Source: Candidatus Neomarinimicrobium atlanticum (lineage in GTDB: Bacteria > Fidelibacterota > Marinisomatia > Marinisomatales > Marinisomataceae). Taken from it: a DNA stretch of 64,000 nt. Each line of letters opens with the position of its first letter. The stretch's first letter is position 1. A program made the translations under genes and the position numbers. The notes under the pieces are model-generated. The model was given only the letters and a program-made list of their open reading frames with translations. It was not told where the DNA came from and did not search any database. Where the stretch lies: positions 5,630 to 69,629 of the forward strand of contig AQSA01000002.1 in NCBI GenBank assembly GCA_000402815.1. The letters are read 5' to 3'. Shown here piece by piece: positions 9,046 to 16,214 of this stretch.

Positions 9046-9680
9046 GCTAGATTGATGCCTGTTAGTAAATTAAAAATCAGCTTTGCTGGCTCGAATATTA
9101 CAAAACTAAATATACTTAATCCGCCAATCAGTGATAATAATACCAGTCCCATCAATACACGAGGACCATAATATTCAATTTGATACAATGTTCGAGGGTC
9201 TCGAATAAACAAAGGCAATAATCTTGAGCCATCTAAAGGAGCAATTGGAATTAGATTAAATAATGCTAAAACAATATTTATAAAGACAAAAAATATCATA
9301 GCGCTAGTAAATAATTCTGGAATACTAAATGGAGCAATAGTAGAGAATCTTAAAAAAATAGAGCCTATAATGGCTAAAAAAATATTCGAAGCAGGACCTG
9401 CAATAGCAATTAACATCATATCTGTTCTAGGCTTGGAAAGATTTCGCATATTAACAGGTACAGGTTTTGCCCATCCAAAACCAAGGAAGTATAATGCTAA
9501 TGTTCCAATTGGATCTAAATGACTAATAGGGTTTAAATTCATTCTATCTTGATAGTAAGCTGTATAATCACCCAAATAGTAAGCTACTCGAGCATGAGCA
9601 TATTCATGAAAAGTTAATGCAAATAAAATACATGGCATTACAATCAATTGCATTTCTAGTGGTGCGCTTGCTATTCCCAT
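9042..9680 (-). CDS. Site-2-protease-family (M50) membrane metalloprotease
   Basis: This 212-residue polytopic membrane protein has the zinc-binding HEYAH (HExxH) near residue 25 and the second motif NLIPIAPLDGSRLL, in which the Asp is the third ligand. These define the short rhomboid-like/YdjP-type M50 peptidases. No PDZ domain is present, so it is not RseP itself. The substrate is unknown. It lies between the xer gene and miaA in the minus-strand run and overlaps miaA. Confidence 0.9.
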   Translation of the reverse strand: MGIASAPLEMQLIVMPCILFALTFHEYAHARVAYYLGDYTAYYQDRMNLNPISHLDPIGTLALYFLGFGWAKPVPVNMRNLSKPRTDMMLIAIAGPASNIFLAIIGSIFLRFSTIAPFSIPELFTSAMIFFVFINIVLALFNLIPIAPLDGSRLLPLFIRDPRTLYQIEYYGPRVLMGLVLLSLIGGLSIFSFVIFEPAKLIFNLLTGINLA

Positions 9681-9692
9681 ACCAAAAAATAG

Positions 9693-10601
9693 TTAATTCT
9701 TACCCTTTTCAAAAGCTTTCATATATTCACTATCAATAAATTCTCTTGAAAGATGAGTGTAAATTTCTGTAGTTGATATGTCTGCATGTCCAAGAAGAGC
9801 CTGCACTTCTACTAAATTTGCTCCACCATCTATTAGGTGGGTTGCAAAAGAGTGTCTAAAAGTATGTGGAGATATTTTTTTAGGAATAGCCGCTCTATCA
9901 ATATATTTTTTTACTGATTGCCATATTGCAGCTCGAGTAAGTGGCAATCCATTATTACTCAAGAAAACAAACTTTGATCCTTTGGTAGATCTTTCAGATA
10001 AAATTCTACGTGATTGTGTTAAATATCGCTCTAACCATTTTCTTGCATAATAAGTTAACGGAATCATTCTTTCTTTATTTCCCTTGCCAAAAAAACGAAT
10101 AAGATCTAAATCAAATTGTATATTATTCACTTTCAGATTACATAACTCGCTAACTCTCAAACCAGAAGAATATAGCATTTCAAGAATGCACCTATCTCTT
10201 AATCCTAACAACTCATTATCAGTATTTTCAGATTGAAAAAATACTTTATTTATTTCATCTATAGTCAATATTTCTGGTAAAGCTTTTGGTATCTTAGGAG
10301 TAAAAACTCCATTAAGAGGATTGCTCTGGATGATTTTTCTATCTAAAAGAAATATGAAATAAGAAGAAAGCGAGGAAAATTTTCTCTTTATTGATCTGGG
10401 AGATAATTTTCTCTTTGAAAGCTGCCTGAAAAAATTTTTTGTATGCTTAGTTTCAACAACAACATCTTTAAAATTAATTTTATTCTTTTTCAAGAAAACA
10501 TTGAAAGATTTTAAGTCCGAAAGGTATGCACTAACAGTATTGTCTGAATAATTTCTTTCGATTTTTAACATTCTAGAGAAATCATCTAAGTTAATTAGCA
10601 T
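9693..10601 (-). CDS. Tyrosine recombinase of the XerC/XerD family
   Basis: This 302-residue site-specific recombinase probably resolves chromosome dimers. An N-terminal SAM-like core-binding domain (MLINLDDFSRMLKIERNYSDNTVSAYLSDL) is followed by a catalytic domain carrying all the expected residues: Arg in SSGLRVSELC, Lys in GKGNKERMIPL, HTFRHSFATHL, the His of LLGHADISTTEIYTH and its Tyr nucleophile. It is complete and embedded in the host operon between gcvH and the protease. I therefore read it as the housekeeping Xer and not as the island integrase. Assignment to XerC or XerD is not possible by eye. Confidence 0.9.
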   Translation of the reverse strand: MLINLDDFSRMLKIERNYSDNTVSAYLSDLKSFNVFLKKNKINFKDVVVETKHTKNFFRQLSKRKLSPRSIKRKFSSLSSYFIFLLDRKIIQSNPLNGVFTPKIPKALPEILTIDEINKVFFQSENTDNELLGLRDRCILEMLYSSGLRVSELCNLKVNNIQFDLDLIRFFGKGNKERMIPLTYYARKWLERYLTQSRRILSERSTKGSKFVFLSNNGLPLTRAAIWQSVKKYIDRAAIPKKISPHTFRHSFATHLIDGGANLVEVQALLGHADISTTEIYTHLSREFIDSEYMKAFEKGKN

Positions 10602-10603
10602 TT

Positions 10604-10981
10604 CTATCCAATTAATTCAATATATGATTTTGAATCGAGTAATTTAGATTGATCAGCATTATTATCTAATTCAATCTTAACCATCCAACCATTTTTATAG
10701 GGATCTTCATTTACTTGCTCTGGAGTATCGTTCAAGTCTTCATTTACTTCAATGACTTTACCTGTTAATGGCATATACATATCTGATACAGTTTTAACTG
10801 CTTCGATTGTACCAAAAACATCTCCATCATTAAAATTTTCTTCTACAGTAGGAAACTCTAAAAAGATAATGTCCCCTAATTCACTTTGTGCAAAATCTGT
10901 AATTCCGATAGTAGCAATATTACCACTTATTTCAACCCACTCGTGTTCAGATGTATACATTAAATTCTCTGGATGATTCAT
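10604..10981 (-). CDS. gcvH: Glycine cleavage system H protein
   Basis: This 125-residue lipoyl carrier shuttles the aminomethyl group between the P, T and L proteins, none of which is in the window. The lipoylated lysine lies in GTIEAVKTVSDMYMP, and the N-terminus reads MNHPENLMYTSEHEWVE. Its first 34 bases (10947-10980) are the left copy of the direct repeat bounding the island. The ATG at 10981 has its last base on the island side. Before insertion the gene would have started inside the end of accC, in another frame. Confidence 0.95.
   Translation of the reverse strand: MNHPENLMYTSEHEWVEISGNIATIGITDFAQSELGDIIFLEFPTVEENFNDGDVFGTIEAVKTVSDMYMPLTGKVIEVNEDLNDTPEQVNEDPYKNGWMVKIELDNNADQSKLLDSKSYIELIG
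10947..10980 (+). repeat. Left attachment-site direct repeat of the genomic island
   Basis: A 34-base segment that recurs at 14823-14856 with a single mismatch (T at 10961 against C at 14837). Matching stops at both edges. Here it encodes the first residues of GcvH on the minus strand. Paired with the copy in accC, it brackets a tyrosine-integrase remnant and cargo genes. That is the arrangement left when an element integrates by recombination within an identical core. Confidence 0.85.
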
Positions 10982-11040
10982 TTAATCCCTTTCCTCGTCG
11001 ACAAAACTCACTGTTTTGTTTACTCTTTTTTTAGTAATTA

Positions 11041-11078
11041 TTAGGAGTATTTAGCAAAGTATTTAGTAAAACTCCTAA
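11041..11078 (+). repeat. Iterons at the left island end (candidate integrase arm sites)
   Basis: Two exact copies of AGTATTTAG stand at 11046-11054 and 11058-11066, spaced 12 bp apart. They are enclosed by an inverted repeat, TTAGGAGT at 11041-11048 and ACTCCTAA at 11071-11078. The same nonamer with the same 12-bp spacing occurs near the right end. This fits arm-type sites bound by the N-terminal domain of lambda-type integrases, although no protein data support it here. Confidence 0.55.
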
Positions 11079-11091
11079 TCAGTACCGAAAA

Positions 11092-11466
11092 TTACGATAA
11101 AAAAGTTTCATTAGAAGTAATTAATTTCTCATCATTACTTATTAAATCAACAAACATATTTTTATCATATTTTAAATACCTTTCAGTTGTTTTAAAGTTG
11201 CTATGTCCCATCAATCCTTGCAATATATAAGGATTAACATCTTTAGCAATTTGAGTAAAAGCAAAGGTATGTCGCAGATCATGTAACCTTGCTTTAATAC
11301 CAACTTCTTTACAGGCTTTACCCCATGATTGTGATAACCCATGAGGAGTAAACATACATTCTCTTGTAATTTGATAATGGTACAATGCTTCCTCACTTAA
11401 TTTGATGAATCGTTCTTTACCACCCTTACCATAGACTCGTAAGAAATTATTCGCTTTAAGTTGAAG
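11092..11466 (-). pseudogene. Tyrosine integrase remnant (catalytic domain only)
   Basis: Reading back from the stop, the frame is open to 11466, where it follows a TGA, and begins LQLKANNFLRVYGKGGKER. The catalytic Lys (GKGGKER), LHDLRHTFAF (H-x-x-R), LMGHSNFKTTERYLKY with the His and the Tyr nucleophile are intact. The core-binding and arm-binding domains and the first catalytic Arg are gone, and no normal start remains; TTG at 11385 could give only 97 residues. A complete enzyme of this type has roughly 300-400 residues. It sits next to the left attachment repeat, the usual place for an integrase gene. Confidence 0.8.
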
Positions 11467-11642
11467 TCAAGGATAAAATGTTTTATGATGATAAACCCTT
11501 AGATAAGTCTTTAAATAAAGTAGTATGCATAATTTTTTGATTAGTGATTCCTTAGATTGTTTAACTTTAATGAAATCAATCAAAAGGGGATGATAGTGTA
11601 TAAATTATATAGAACGATACAGAAAAGAAGGAGTATAATTTA

Positions 11643-12449
11643 GTGGAAAATGTCTTAATAATTGGGGGTAATAGATTCGTTGGTAAAGCATTATCAGAAA
11701 GACTATTACATAATGGAATTCAAGTTGATGTATTCAATAGAAGTGGAACATCATCAGATGGTGCAAAAGTCATACAAGGTGATAGAAATAAACCAGAGGA
11801 CTTAGAAAAGATAGACTTTACTAAATACGATTGTATTGTTGATATGTGCTTGTTCTTTGAAAGTCAGTTTGATTTGATTGAACACCTTATACCAAGCGAA
11901 ACCAATTATATCTTTGTCAGTAGTGCAGCAGCTAATAGTAATTATTCAGAACACTATGGAGACTATGGACACGACAAGAAACAAGTTGAAAGAAGACTAC
12001 AAGATTCAAAACTAAACTATAAAATAGTTAGACCAAGTTTTATCGTTGGTCAAGGTAATTACAGACCAATATTGAGCTATTATATGAATAAGATTATCAA
12101 TAGAGAACATATTGAAATAGGTGGTAATGGACAAAACAATATTAATATTGTGTTTGTTCAAGATGTAGTAAAGCATTTGGAAAGATTAGCAACCACACCA
12201 GAGAGAACATATGAGATAATAGAACTCGTTGGAGATAATATTCAGATTATTGACTTAATCTACAAAGTAAATGAATACTCACGAGAGGGAGAAGTCTTAT
12301 TAGTTCAAGATGATGAAAATGCAATACTACCTAAAAACGATTTCATATTTGAAACTAATTGGGATTACACCAAGTTAGATGAAGGATTAAAAGATTATGC
12401 AGAATGGTATTATAAAGAAGGAGCAAAGGGTTATGGATACAATATATAA
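11643..12449 (+). CDS. NAD-dependent epimerase/dehydratase-like protein (extended SDR fold)
   Basis: A 268-residue Rossmann protein. The N-terminus VLIIGGNRFVGKALSERLL carries the G-x-x-x-[FY]-x-G NAD-binding pattern, and YGHDK supplies the Y-x-x-x-K catalytic pair, preceded by FVSSAAANS. It resembles nucleotide-sugar epimerases, but the substrate cannot be told. The start is the GTG at 11643, preceded by a strong GAAGGAG ribosome site at 11626-11632, a feature most genes in this window lack. It is the only plus-strand gene of the island and probably foreign cargo. Confidence 0.85.
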   Translation: MENVLIIGGNRFVGKALSERLLHNGIQVDVFNRSGTSSDGAKVIQGDRNKPEDLEKIDFTKYDCIVDMCLFFESQFDLIEHLIPSETNYIFVSSAAANSNYSEHYGDYGHDKKQVERRLQDSKLNYKIVRPSFIVGQGNYRPILSYYMNKIINREHIEIGGNGQNNINIVFVQDVVKHLERLATTPERTYEIIELVGDNIQIIDLIYKVNEYSREGEVLLVQDDENAILPKNDFIFETNWDYTKLDEGLKDYAEWYYKEGAKGYGYNI

Positions 12450-12469
12450 GATGAGGATCTATGCTAATA

Positions 12470-12847
12470 TTATGAAACTGGTTTACCATAGTCATTGGTT
12501 CCCTCATCTCCTTTTTGGCAGAAAAGATATATCCAATAAAAAACAGAGAGGTTTACTAAAGGTATCATAGCAAGGATATAAAAGACTATAATCCACCATC
12601 CTGGCCAATTTAGATCATGGAATCTTCTAAATCCTATTGCTAGGTTTGGAATAAAAAATGCTACTACAGCTACCATTCCCAATATCCCAAAAGATACTAT
12701 TGAAGCAATAATTACTACAATCCAGAACCAAACAAGAAACATCCAATAATCTTCACGACTACATCTTCCTTGAAAATCTGAATATTGCTCAGTAATAACA
12801 TTCCAAAAATATCCATAGAATGAACCTTTTAGTGTTTTATGTTTCAT
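12470..12847 (-). CDS. DUF805 family membrane protein
   Basis: About 125 residues with four hydrophobic segments. YSDFQGRCSREDYWMF, IPNLAIGFRRFHDLNWPGWW and the closing DEGTNDYG are hallmarks of the DUF805 family of small inner-membrane proteins, whose function is unknown. I choose the ATG at 12847 (MKHKTLKGSF) over the longer frame to 12856, because a duplicated leader shared with the gene at 13840 begins exactly at this codon. It lies at the end of the island's minus-strand cargo. Confidence 0.85.
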   Translation of the reverse strand: MKHKTLKGSFYGYFWNVITEQYSDFQGRCSREDYWMFLVWFWIVVIIASIVSFGILGMVAVVAFFIPNLAIGFRRFHDLNWPGWWIIVFYILAMIPLVNLSVFYWIYLFCQKGDEGTNDYGKPVS

Positions 12848-12897
12848 AATCAACAAATCTAACGATTATTCAGAGTAGATGTCTATTGGAAATAATG
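12845..12897 (-). repeat. Duplicated leader, copy A (upstream of the DUF805 gene)
   Basis: Fifty-three bases ending in the start codon. They match 14548-14596 and a little beyond at 48 of 53 positions (differences at 12851, 12854, 12871, 12889 and 12895). The two genes that follow are unrelated in sequence. What was duplicated, or kept similar, is therefore the control region and not a gene. Confidence 0.75.
12857..12885 (-). promoter_or_regulatory. Candidate promoter in leader copy A
   Basis: On the minus strand TAGACA (12880-12885) and TTAGAT (12857-12862) are separated by exactly 17 bases. The first box matches the sigma-70 -35 consensus at five of six positions; the -10 match is only three of six. 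The boxes and spacing are identical in copy B. The -10 box lies only about 9 bases from the ATG and no Shine-Dalgarno is visible, so the transcript would be nearly leaderless. Confidence 0.35.
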
Positions 12898-12898
12898 A

Positions 12899-13474
12899 TT
12901 ATAAATATTCAATATCTGACTTTTCTAGCTGCTCTTCTTCGGGTGTAAAACCAAAAGAATATATATAGCCTAAATACATTGCATAGACAAGGAAGAGTAT
13001 ACTCATGATTGCCCAAATAATATTTTCTGAAAAAATAGCTGCAAAATAACTCATTACAAGATCAAAGGATGCCCCAATCAGCATCATAGGTTCAGCAAAC
13101 ACTAACATGAAGGGTGAAGTAAAAATTGCTAAATATTCAATTGATCCTTCATACATAGAACCATCCATGTTGAAAGCAAATCCAGTATATAAAAAATCTC
13201 CTATAAGAACACCAAGACCTGATATAAGGGCACCAAAAATTGATGTGTATTTTAATGTATCCAAAGACACTTCTTTAGATTCTTCATCGGTTATATTTTT
13301 TGTAGTGGTATAAAAAATCACTTTACCGACAATATAACCTATTCCAATAGCAAAAATACCTATACCTAAATCAGTTATAATCATTGTGATAGCATATACA
13401 GATGCTGCAATATTTGAGGTAATAGTGGCACACATCATAACAATTAATATCAATAAAAATTTGTTTTTAATCAT
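12899..13474 (-). CDS. Hypothetical membrane protein of the island
   Basis: I do not recognise this 191-residue protein. An N-terminal hydrophobic segment (FLLILIVMMCATITSNIAA) could be a signal anchor. About four further membrane spans follow, with an acidic soluble tail (TPEEEQLEKSDIEYL). A charged loop (TTTKNITDEESKEV) separates the second and third spans. It starts 1 nt after the stop of the 111-residue tail-anchored gene, so the two are very probably co-transcribed. Confidence 0.65.
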   Translation of the reverse strand: MIKNKFLLILIVMMCATITSNIAASVYAITMIITDLGIGIFAIGIGYIVGKVIFYTTTKNITDEESKEVSLDTLKYTSIFGALISGLGVLIGDFLYTGFAFNMDGSMYEGSIEYLAIFTSPFMLVFAEPMMLIGASFDLVMSYFAAIFSENIIWAIMSILFLVYAMYLGYIYSFGFTPEEEQLEKSDIEYL

Positions 13475-13475
13475 A

Positions 13476-13811
13476 CTACCCTAGTACCACAAAAAAATAT
13501 ATAAAAGACATAACAGAAGATAAAATTGCTATTATTGGGATTAAGCATCCTTGACCACCACTTCTTTTTTTATCTTTTATTATAATTTTTTTTACTCCAT
13601 GGATTGGATAATTTTCATTAGAGCTACTAAAAACATCATAAAAAAGTTTTAAACAATAATCTACATCCTCTCTTGAATAGTCTGAAAAAACAATATACAT
13701 CGTTGATCTATAAATGGTTTTCGTGGTTCCCATTCTTTCATTTTTGAAAATTATCTCTTTATAAATATAATCATTAACCTTAGGCCATAATTTATCTCGC
13801 TTCTTGCTCAT
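13476..13811 (-). CDS. Hypothetical tail-anchored protein with a GCLIPII tail
   Basis: An unrecognised 111-residue protein. A soluble basic domain of about 80 residues is followed by SGGQGCLIPIIAILSS and a final membrane segment. The same tail pattern, GxGCLxPIIxxLSS, ends the neighbouring 236-residue protein, although the rest of the two sequences differs. Topology predicts a cytosolic domain held by a C-terminal anchor. The conserved Gly-Cys-Leu just before the membrane may be a sorting or modification signal, but that is speculation. Confidence 0.65.
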   Translation of the reverse strand: MSKKRDKLWPKVNDYIYKEIIFKNERMGTTKTIYRSTMYIVFSDYSREDVDYCLKLFYDVFSSSNENYPIHGVKKIIIKDKKRSGGQGCLIPIIAILSSVMSFIYFFVVLG

Positions 13812-13839
13812 ACATATTCATCCTTATTTTTTTTCATAT

Positions 13840-14550
13840 TTAAAGAATTAGTACCCAAATTAATAAGCTAAGACTTGATAGTGACATAATAATTGGCACC
13901 AAACATCCACTACCATTACTACTATTTTTATAAACATGTAGTTGTTCAAAAATCTTATCCATATCATTTTCTGAAAAATAACTGTATTGCCTTAAATCGT
14001 TTCTTACTTCCATTTTTCTCGCAGAAATTGGAAATCCTTGCCCTCCCGAAGAAGGAAAAAATCTTGCTGCATAGAGTACTTCAAATTCTTGCAGAATAGA
14101 CATTCCAAAATTTTCATTGTCTTTTAATTTCGTAAAAATAAAAGTTTTAAAAGACCAATATGTCATTGCAATATTGTATGAAGGTTGATCGTCTTTTGAA
14201 ATACCCAAAAAACTTTTTGTATCAAGTGCAAAATCGAAGATTTTTTTAACTTCAGTTTTTGTGCAGAACATCTTTCCATGAAAAGCAAGTTTGTAAAAAT
14301 AAATCTGAAGAAGTACAGACAGAGATCCTAAAAAATTTTCTGTATCTTCAATACCATATTTTTCATATAAATCATCTTTGCTTTCTAAAAGAATTTCTTC
14401 AATAGGAATTAATGATTTTCCAGTAAATCCAGGTGCCTTGACAACACTTTTATCTTTAATAAGCTGAACATCAAAAGGTTTAAAATTATCATGATTTTCT
14501 TTACAAATTTTTTTGAAAAGATTAACTAAGTCTTTTTGATTTTTATTCAT
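13840..14550 (-). CDS. Hypothetical tail-anchored protein with a GCLVPII tail
   Basis: An unrecognised 236-residue protein. About 205 mostly soluble residues are followed by NGSGCLVPIIMSLSSL and a short hydrophobic end, the same tail as in the 111-residue neighbour. There is no signal peptide. It is the first gene of the island's minus-strand group. Directly upstream is copy B of a leader that also precedes the DUF805 gene. The start is fixed by that leader, which ends at this ATG. Confidence 0.65.
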   Translation of the reverse strand: MNKNQKDLVNLFKKICKENHDNFKPFDVQLIKDKSVVKAPGFTGKSLIPIEEILLESKDDLYEKYGIEDTENFLGSLSVLLQIYFYKLAFHGKMFCTKTEVKKIFDFALDTKSFLGISKDDQPSYNIAMTYWSFKTFIFTKLKDNENFGMSILQEFEVLYAARFFPSSGGQGFPISARKMEVRNDLRQYSYFSENDMDKIFEQLHVYKNSSNGSGCLVPIIMSLSSLSLLIWVLIL

Positions 14551-14600
14551 AATAAATAAATCTAACGATTATTTAGAGTAGATGTCTATTGTAAATATTG
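14548..14600 (-). repeat. Duplicated leader, copy B
   Basis: This is the partner of the segment at 12845-12897, aligned without gaps and differing at five positions over 53 bases. It ends in the start codon of the 236-residue island gene. It carries the same candidate boxes TAGACA (14583-14588) and TTAGAT (14560-14565), again 17 bases apart. Control of the two genes is probably shared. Confidence 0.75.
14560..14588 (-). promoter_or_regulatory. Candidate promoter in leader copy B
   Basis: TAGACA and TTAGAT are separated by 17 bases on the minus strand, as in copy A. Because both boxes survive unchanged while other positions of the leader differ, they may be under constraint. The -10 box is weak against consensus. 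Confidence 0.35.
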
Positions 14601-14647
14601 CAATAATAAGATTTGAGGGATTATTTTCATCTGAAAAAGTTTATAAT

Positions 14648-14706
14648 AGTATTTAGCAGAGTATTTAGTTGAGTATTGAGTAGAAAATTCGCTCTTTCTA
14701 AATACT
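14648..14706 (+). repeat. Iterons at the right island end (candidate integrase arm sites)
   Basis: AGTATTTAG occurs at 14648-14656 and 14660-14668, with a variant AGTATTGAG at 14672-14680, all on a 12-bp period. An inverted copy, CTAAATACT, lies at 14698-14706. The nonamer and the period equal those at the left end. That supports one element with two arms around its recombination core. Confidence 0.55.
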
Positions 14707-14719
14707 TTTCGCAATACTC

Positions 14720-14753
14720 TAAAAAAAAGGGGCAAATTAATGCCCCTATTTTT
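14720..14753. terminator. Bidirectional intrinsic terminator at the right island end
   Basis: AGGGGCA (14728-14734) and TGCCCCT (14741-14747) form a perfect 7-bp stem with a six-base loop AATTAA. An A-run lies before the stem and ATTTTT after it, so it could work in either direction. On the minus strand it would stop transcription coming from accC before the island cargo, or shield the island genes from the host operon. The rest of 14551-14822 shows no gene. Confidence 0.65.
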
Positions 14754-14822
14754 ACCTGTTTCTTTTGAATTTTATCGTCGAGAAATCAACTTCTTGTAAA
14801 GGGTAAAAAATTAGTCCAAAGG

Positions 14823-14856
14823 TCAGATGTATACATCAAATTCTCTGGATGATTCA
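14823..14856 (+). repeat. Right attachment-site direct repeat of the genomic island
   Basis: The partner of 10947-10980, 33 of 34 bases identical. On the minus strand it encodes the last residues and the TGA stop of AccC (frame ...ESSREFDVYI). The same bases read in another frame give the start of GcvH at the left copy. The core therefore served two overlapping genes before the island entered. Confidence 0.85.
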
Positions 14857-16211
14857 ATTTTCTCCCCTTTCATTTTTTTAAGAAAATTACTTAAAAAATT
14901 TATGTCAAAATTTCCATTAATAAAGTCATTATTTGATAAAATCATTTCTAATAGTGGCAATGTTGTTTTTGGTCCCTCAATAAAAGTTTCTTGTAGAGCT
15001 CTCTGCATCTTAATAATAGCCTTTTTTCTTGAAGAAGAGTGAACAATTAACTTTCCAAGCATAGAATCATAAAATGGCGGTATTTGGTATCCTGCATAAA
15101 TATAAGAGTCAATACGTACTCCAATACCCCCTGGAAAATTAAGAGAATCAATTTTTTTGGGAGATGGTGTAAAATTATTGAAAGGATCTTCTGCATTTAA
15201 GCGACATTCAATAGAATGACCTTTGCTTGTAATCATATCCTGATTAAAAGACATTTCTTTACCGTAGTGCATCTTAATCTGTTCTTTTACAAGGTCTATC
15301 ATATAAACCATTTCTGTTACAGTATGCTCAACCTGAATTCTGGTATTCATTTCAATAAAATAAAAGTTTTTATCTTCGTCTACTAAAAATTCAACTGTTC
15401 CAGCTCCAACATAATTTACTTTTTTAGCTAAATCTAAAGACTTTGAAGTAAGGACTTGCCTTAGCTCTGCATCTACAAAACTAGATGGACATTCTTCAAT
15501 TAATTTTTGATTATTTCTTTGTACAGAGCACTCACGCTCTCCTAGATGCACATAATTACCAAATTTATCACCCAATACTTGAACTTCAATATGGCGACCA
15601 TTATTTATAAATTTTTCTACATATATTTCAGGATTATCAAAAGCCTTACTTGCCTCAGATTGTATAATGCTAAACCCTTTTTCTGCTTCTTTAGCATCAT
15701 GTAATACTCTCATGCCTTTTCCACCGCCGCCACCAGAAGCCTTTAACATGACTGGGTATCCGATGTTATTAGAGACTTCCAGAAGCTCATCTACAGAACT
15801 CAATACATTGCTACCAGGAACAATCGGTACCCCTGAGTCTTCAGCTACCTTCCTTGCATTAACTTTATCACCCATTAAATTAATAGTATTAGAATCTGGT
15901 CCAATAAAACAGAATCCATTTTCTTCACATATTGCACTGAATTGGGCATTTTCTGCTAGGAATCCATACCCAGGATGAATTGCATCAGCATTAGAAATTT
16001 CGGCAGCTGCAATGATTCTAGGTATATTTAAATAGCTTTGCAATGGTGGGCCTTCACCAATACATATTGCTTCATCTGCAAATTTTATATGCAATGAATA
16101 TTGATCTGCTTTCGAATAAACAGCTACGGTTTTAATACCCATTTCTTTACATGCACGAATCACTCTTATGGCAATCTCGCCTCTATTTGCAATGAGTATT
16201 TTTTTGAACAT
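14823..16211 (-). CDS. accC: Biotin carboxylase subunit of acetyl-CoA carboxylase
   Basis: This 462-residue ATP-grasp enzyme carboxylates biotin on AccB, the first half of malonyl-CoA synthesis. KILIANRGEIAIRVIRACKE, the glycine-rich GGGGKGMRV loop, ERECSVQRNNQK and FIEMNTRIQVEHTVTE are diagnostic. The gene follows accB after three bases. Its final residues and stop codon lie inside the island attachment repeat, so the original end of the gene is preserved or recreated by the insertion. Confidence 0.97.
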   Translation of the reverse strand: MFKKILIANRGEIAIRVIRACKEMGIKTVAVYSKADQYSLHIKFADEAICIGEGPPLQSYLNIPRIIAAAEISNADAIHPGYGFLAENAQFSAICEENGFCFIGPDSNTINLMGDKVNARKVAEDSGVPIVPGSNVLSSVDELLEVSNNIGYPVMLKASGGGGGKGMRVLHDAKEAEKGFSIIQSEASKAFDNPEIYVEKFINNGRHIEVQVLGDKFGNYVHLGERECSVQRNNQKLIEECPSSFVDAELRQVLTSKSLDLAKKVNYVGAGTVEFLVDEDKNFYFIEMNTRIQVEHTVTEMVYMIDLVKEQIKMHYGKEMSFNQDMITSKGHSIECRLNAEDPFNNFTPSPKKIDSLNFPGGIGVRIDSYIYAGYQIPPFYDSMLGKLIVHSSSRKKAIIKMQRALQETFIEGPKTTLPLLEMILSNNDFINGNFDINFLSNFLKKMKGEKIESSREFDVYI

Positions 16212-16214
16212 ATT

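Larger units (their letters stand above)
10947..14856. mobile_element. Small integrative genomic island with decayed integrase
   Basis: About 3.9 kb lying between 34-bp direct repeats. It interrupts what would otherwise be an overlapping accC-gcvH gene pair. From left to right it contains iterons like integrase arm sites, a 5'-deleted tyrosine integrase, a plus-strand epimerase, a DUF805 protein, three unknown genes of which two share a tail, more iterons and a bidirectional terminator. Spacing is looser than in the flanking operons. Because the integrase has lost its N-terminal part, the island is probably stranded unless an integrase acts in trans. The boundary repeats are seen directly; the mobile history is inferred. 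Confidence 0.8.

Noticed and set aside
9693..10601. The Xer-type recombinase as the island's integrase
   Set aside because: It is complete, lies outside the attachment repeat and is embedded in a tight housekeeping operon. The decayed enzyme inside the repeats is the better candidate.
11211..11396. A 61-residue ORF over the integrase remnant
   Set aside because: It is an alternative frame of the integrase and carries no motif.
12471..14550. Integron-like gene cassettes
   Set aside because: The repeated leaders precede genes, not follow them, and show no attC-type stem or recombination site.
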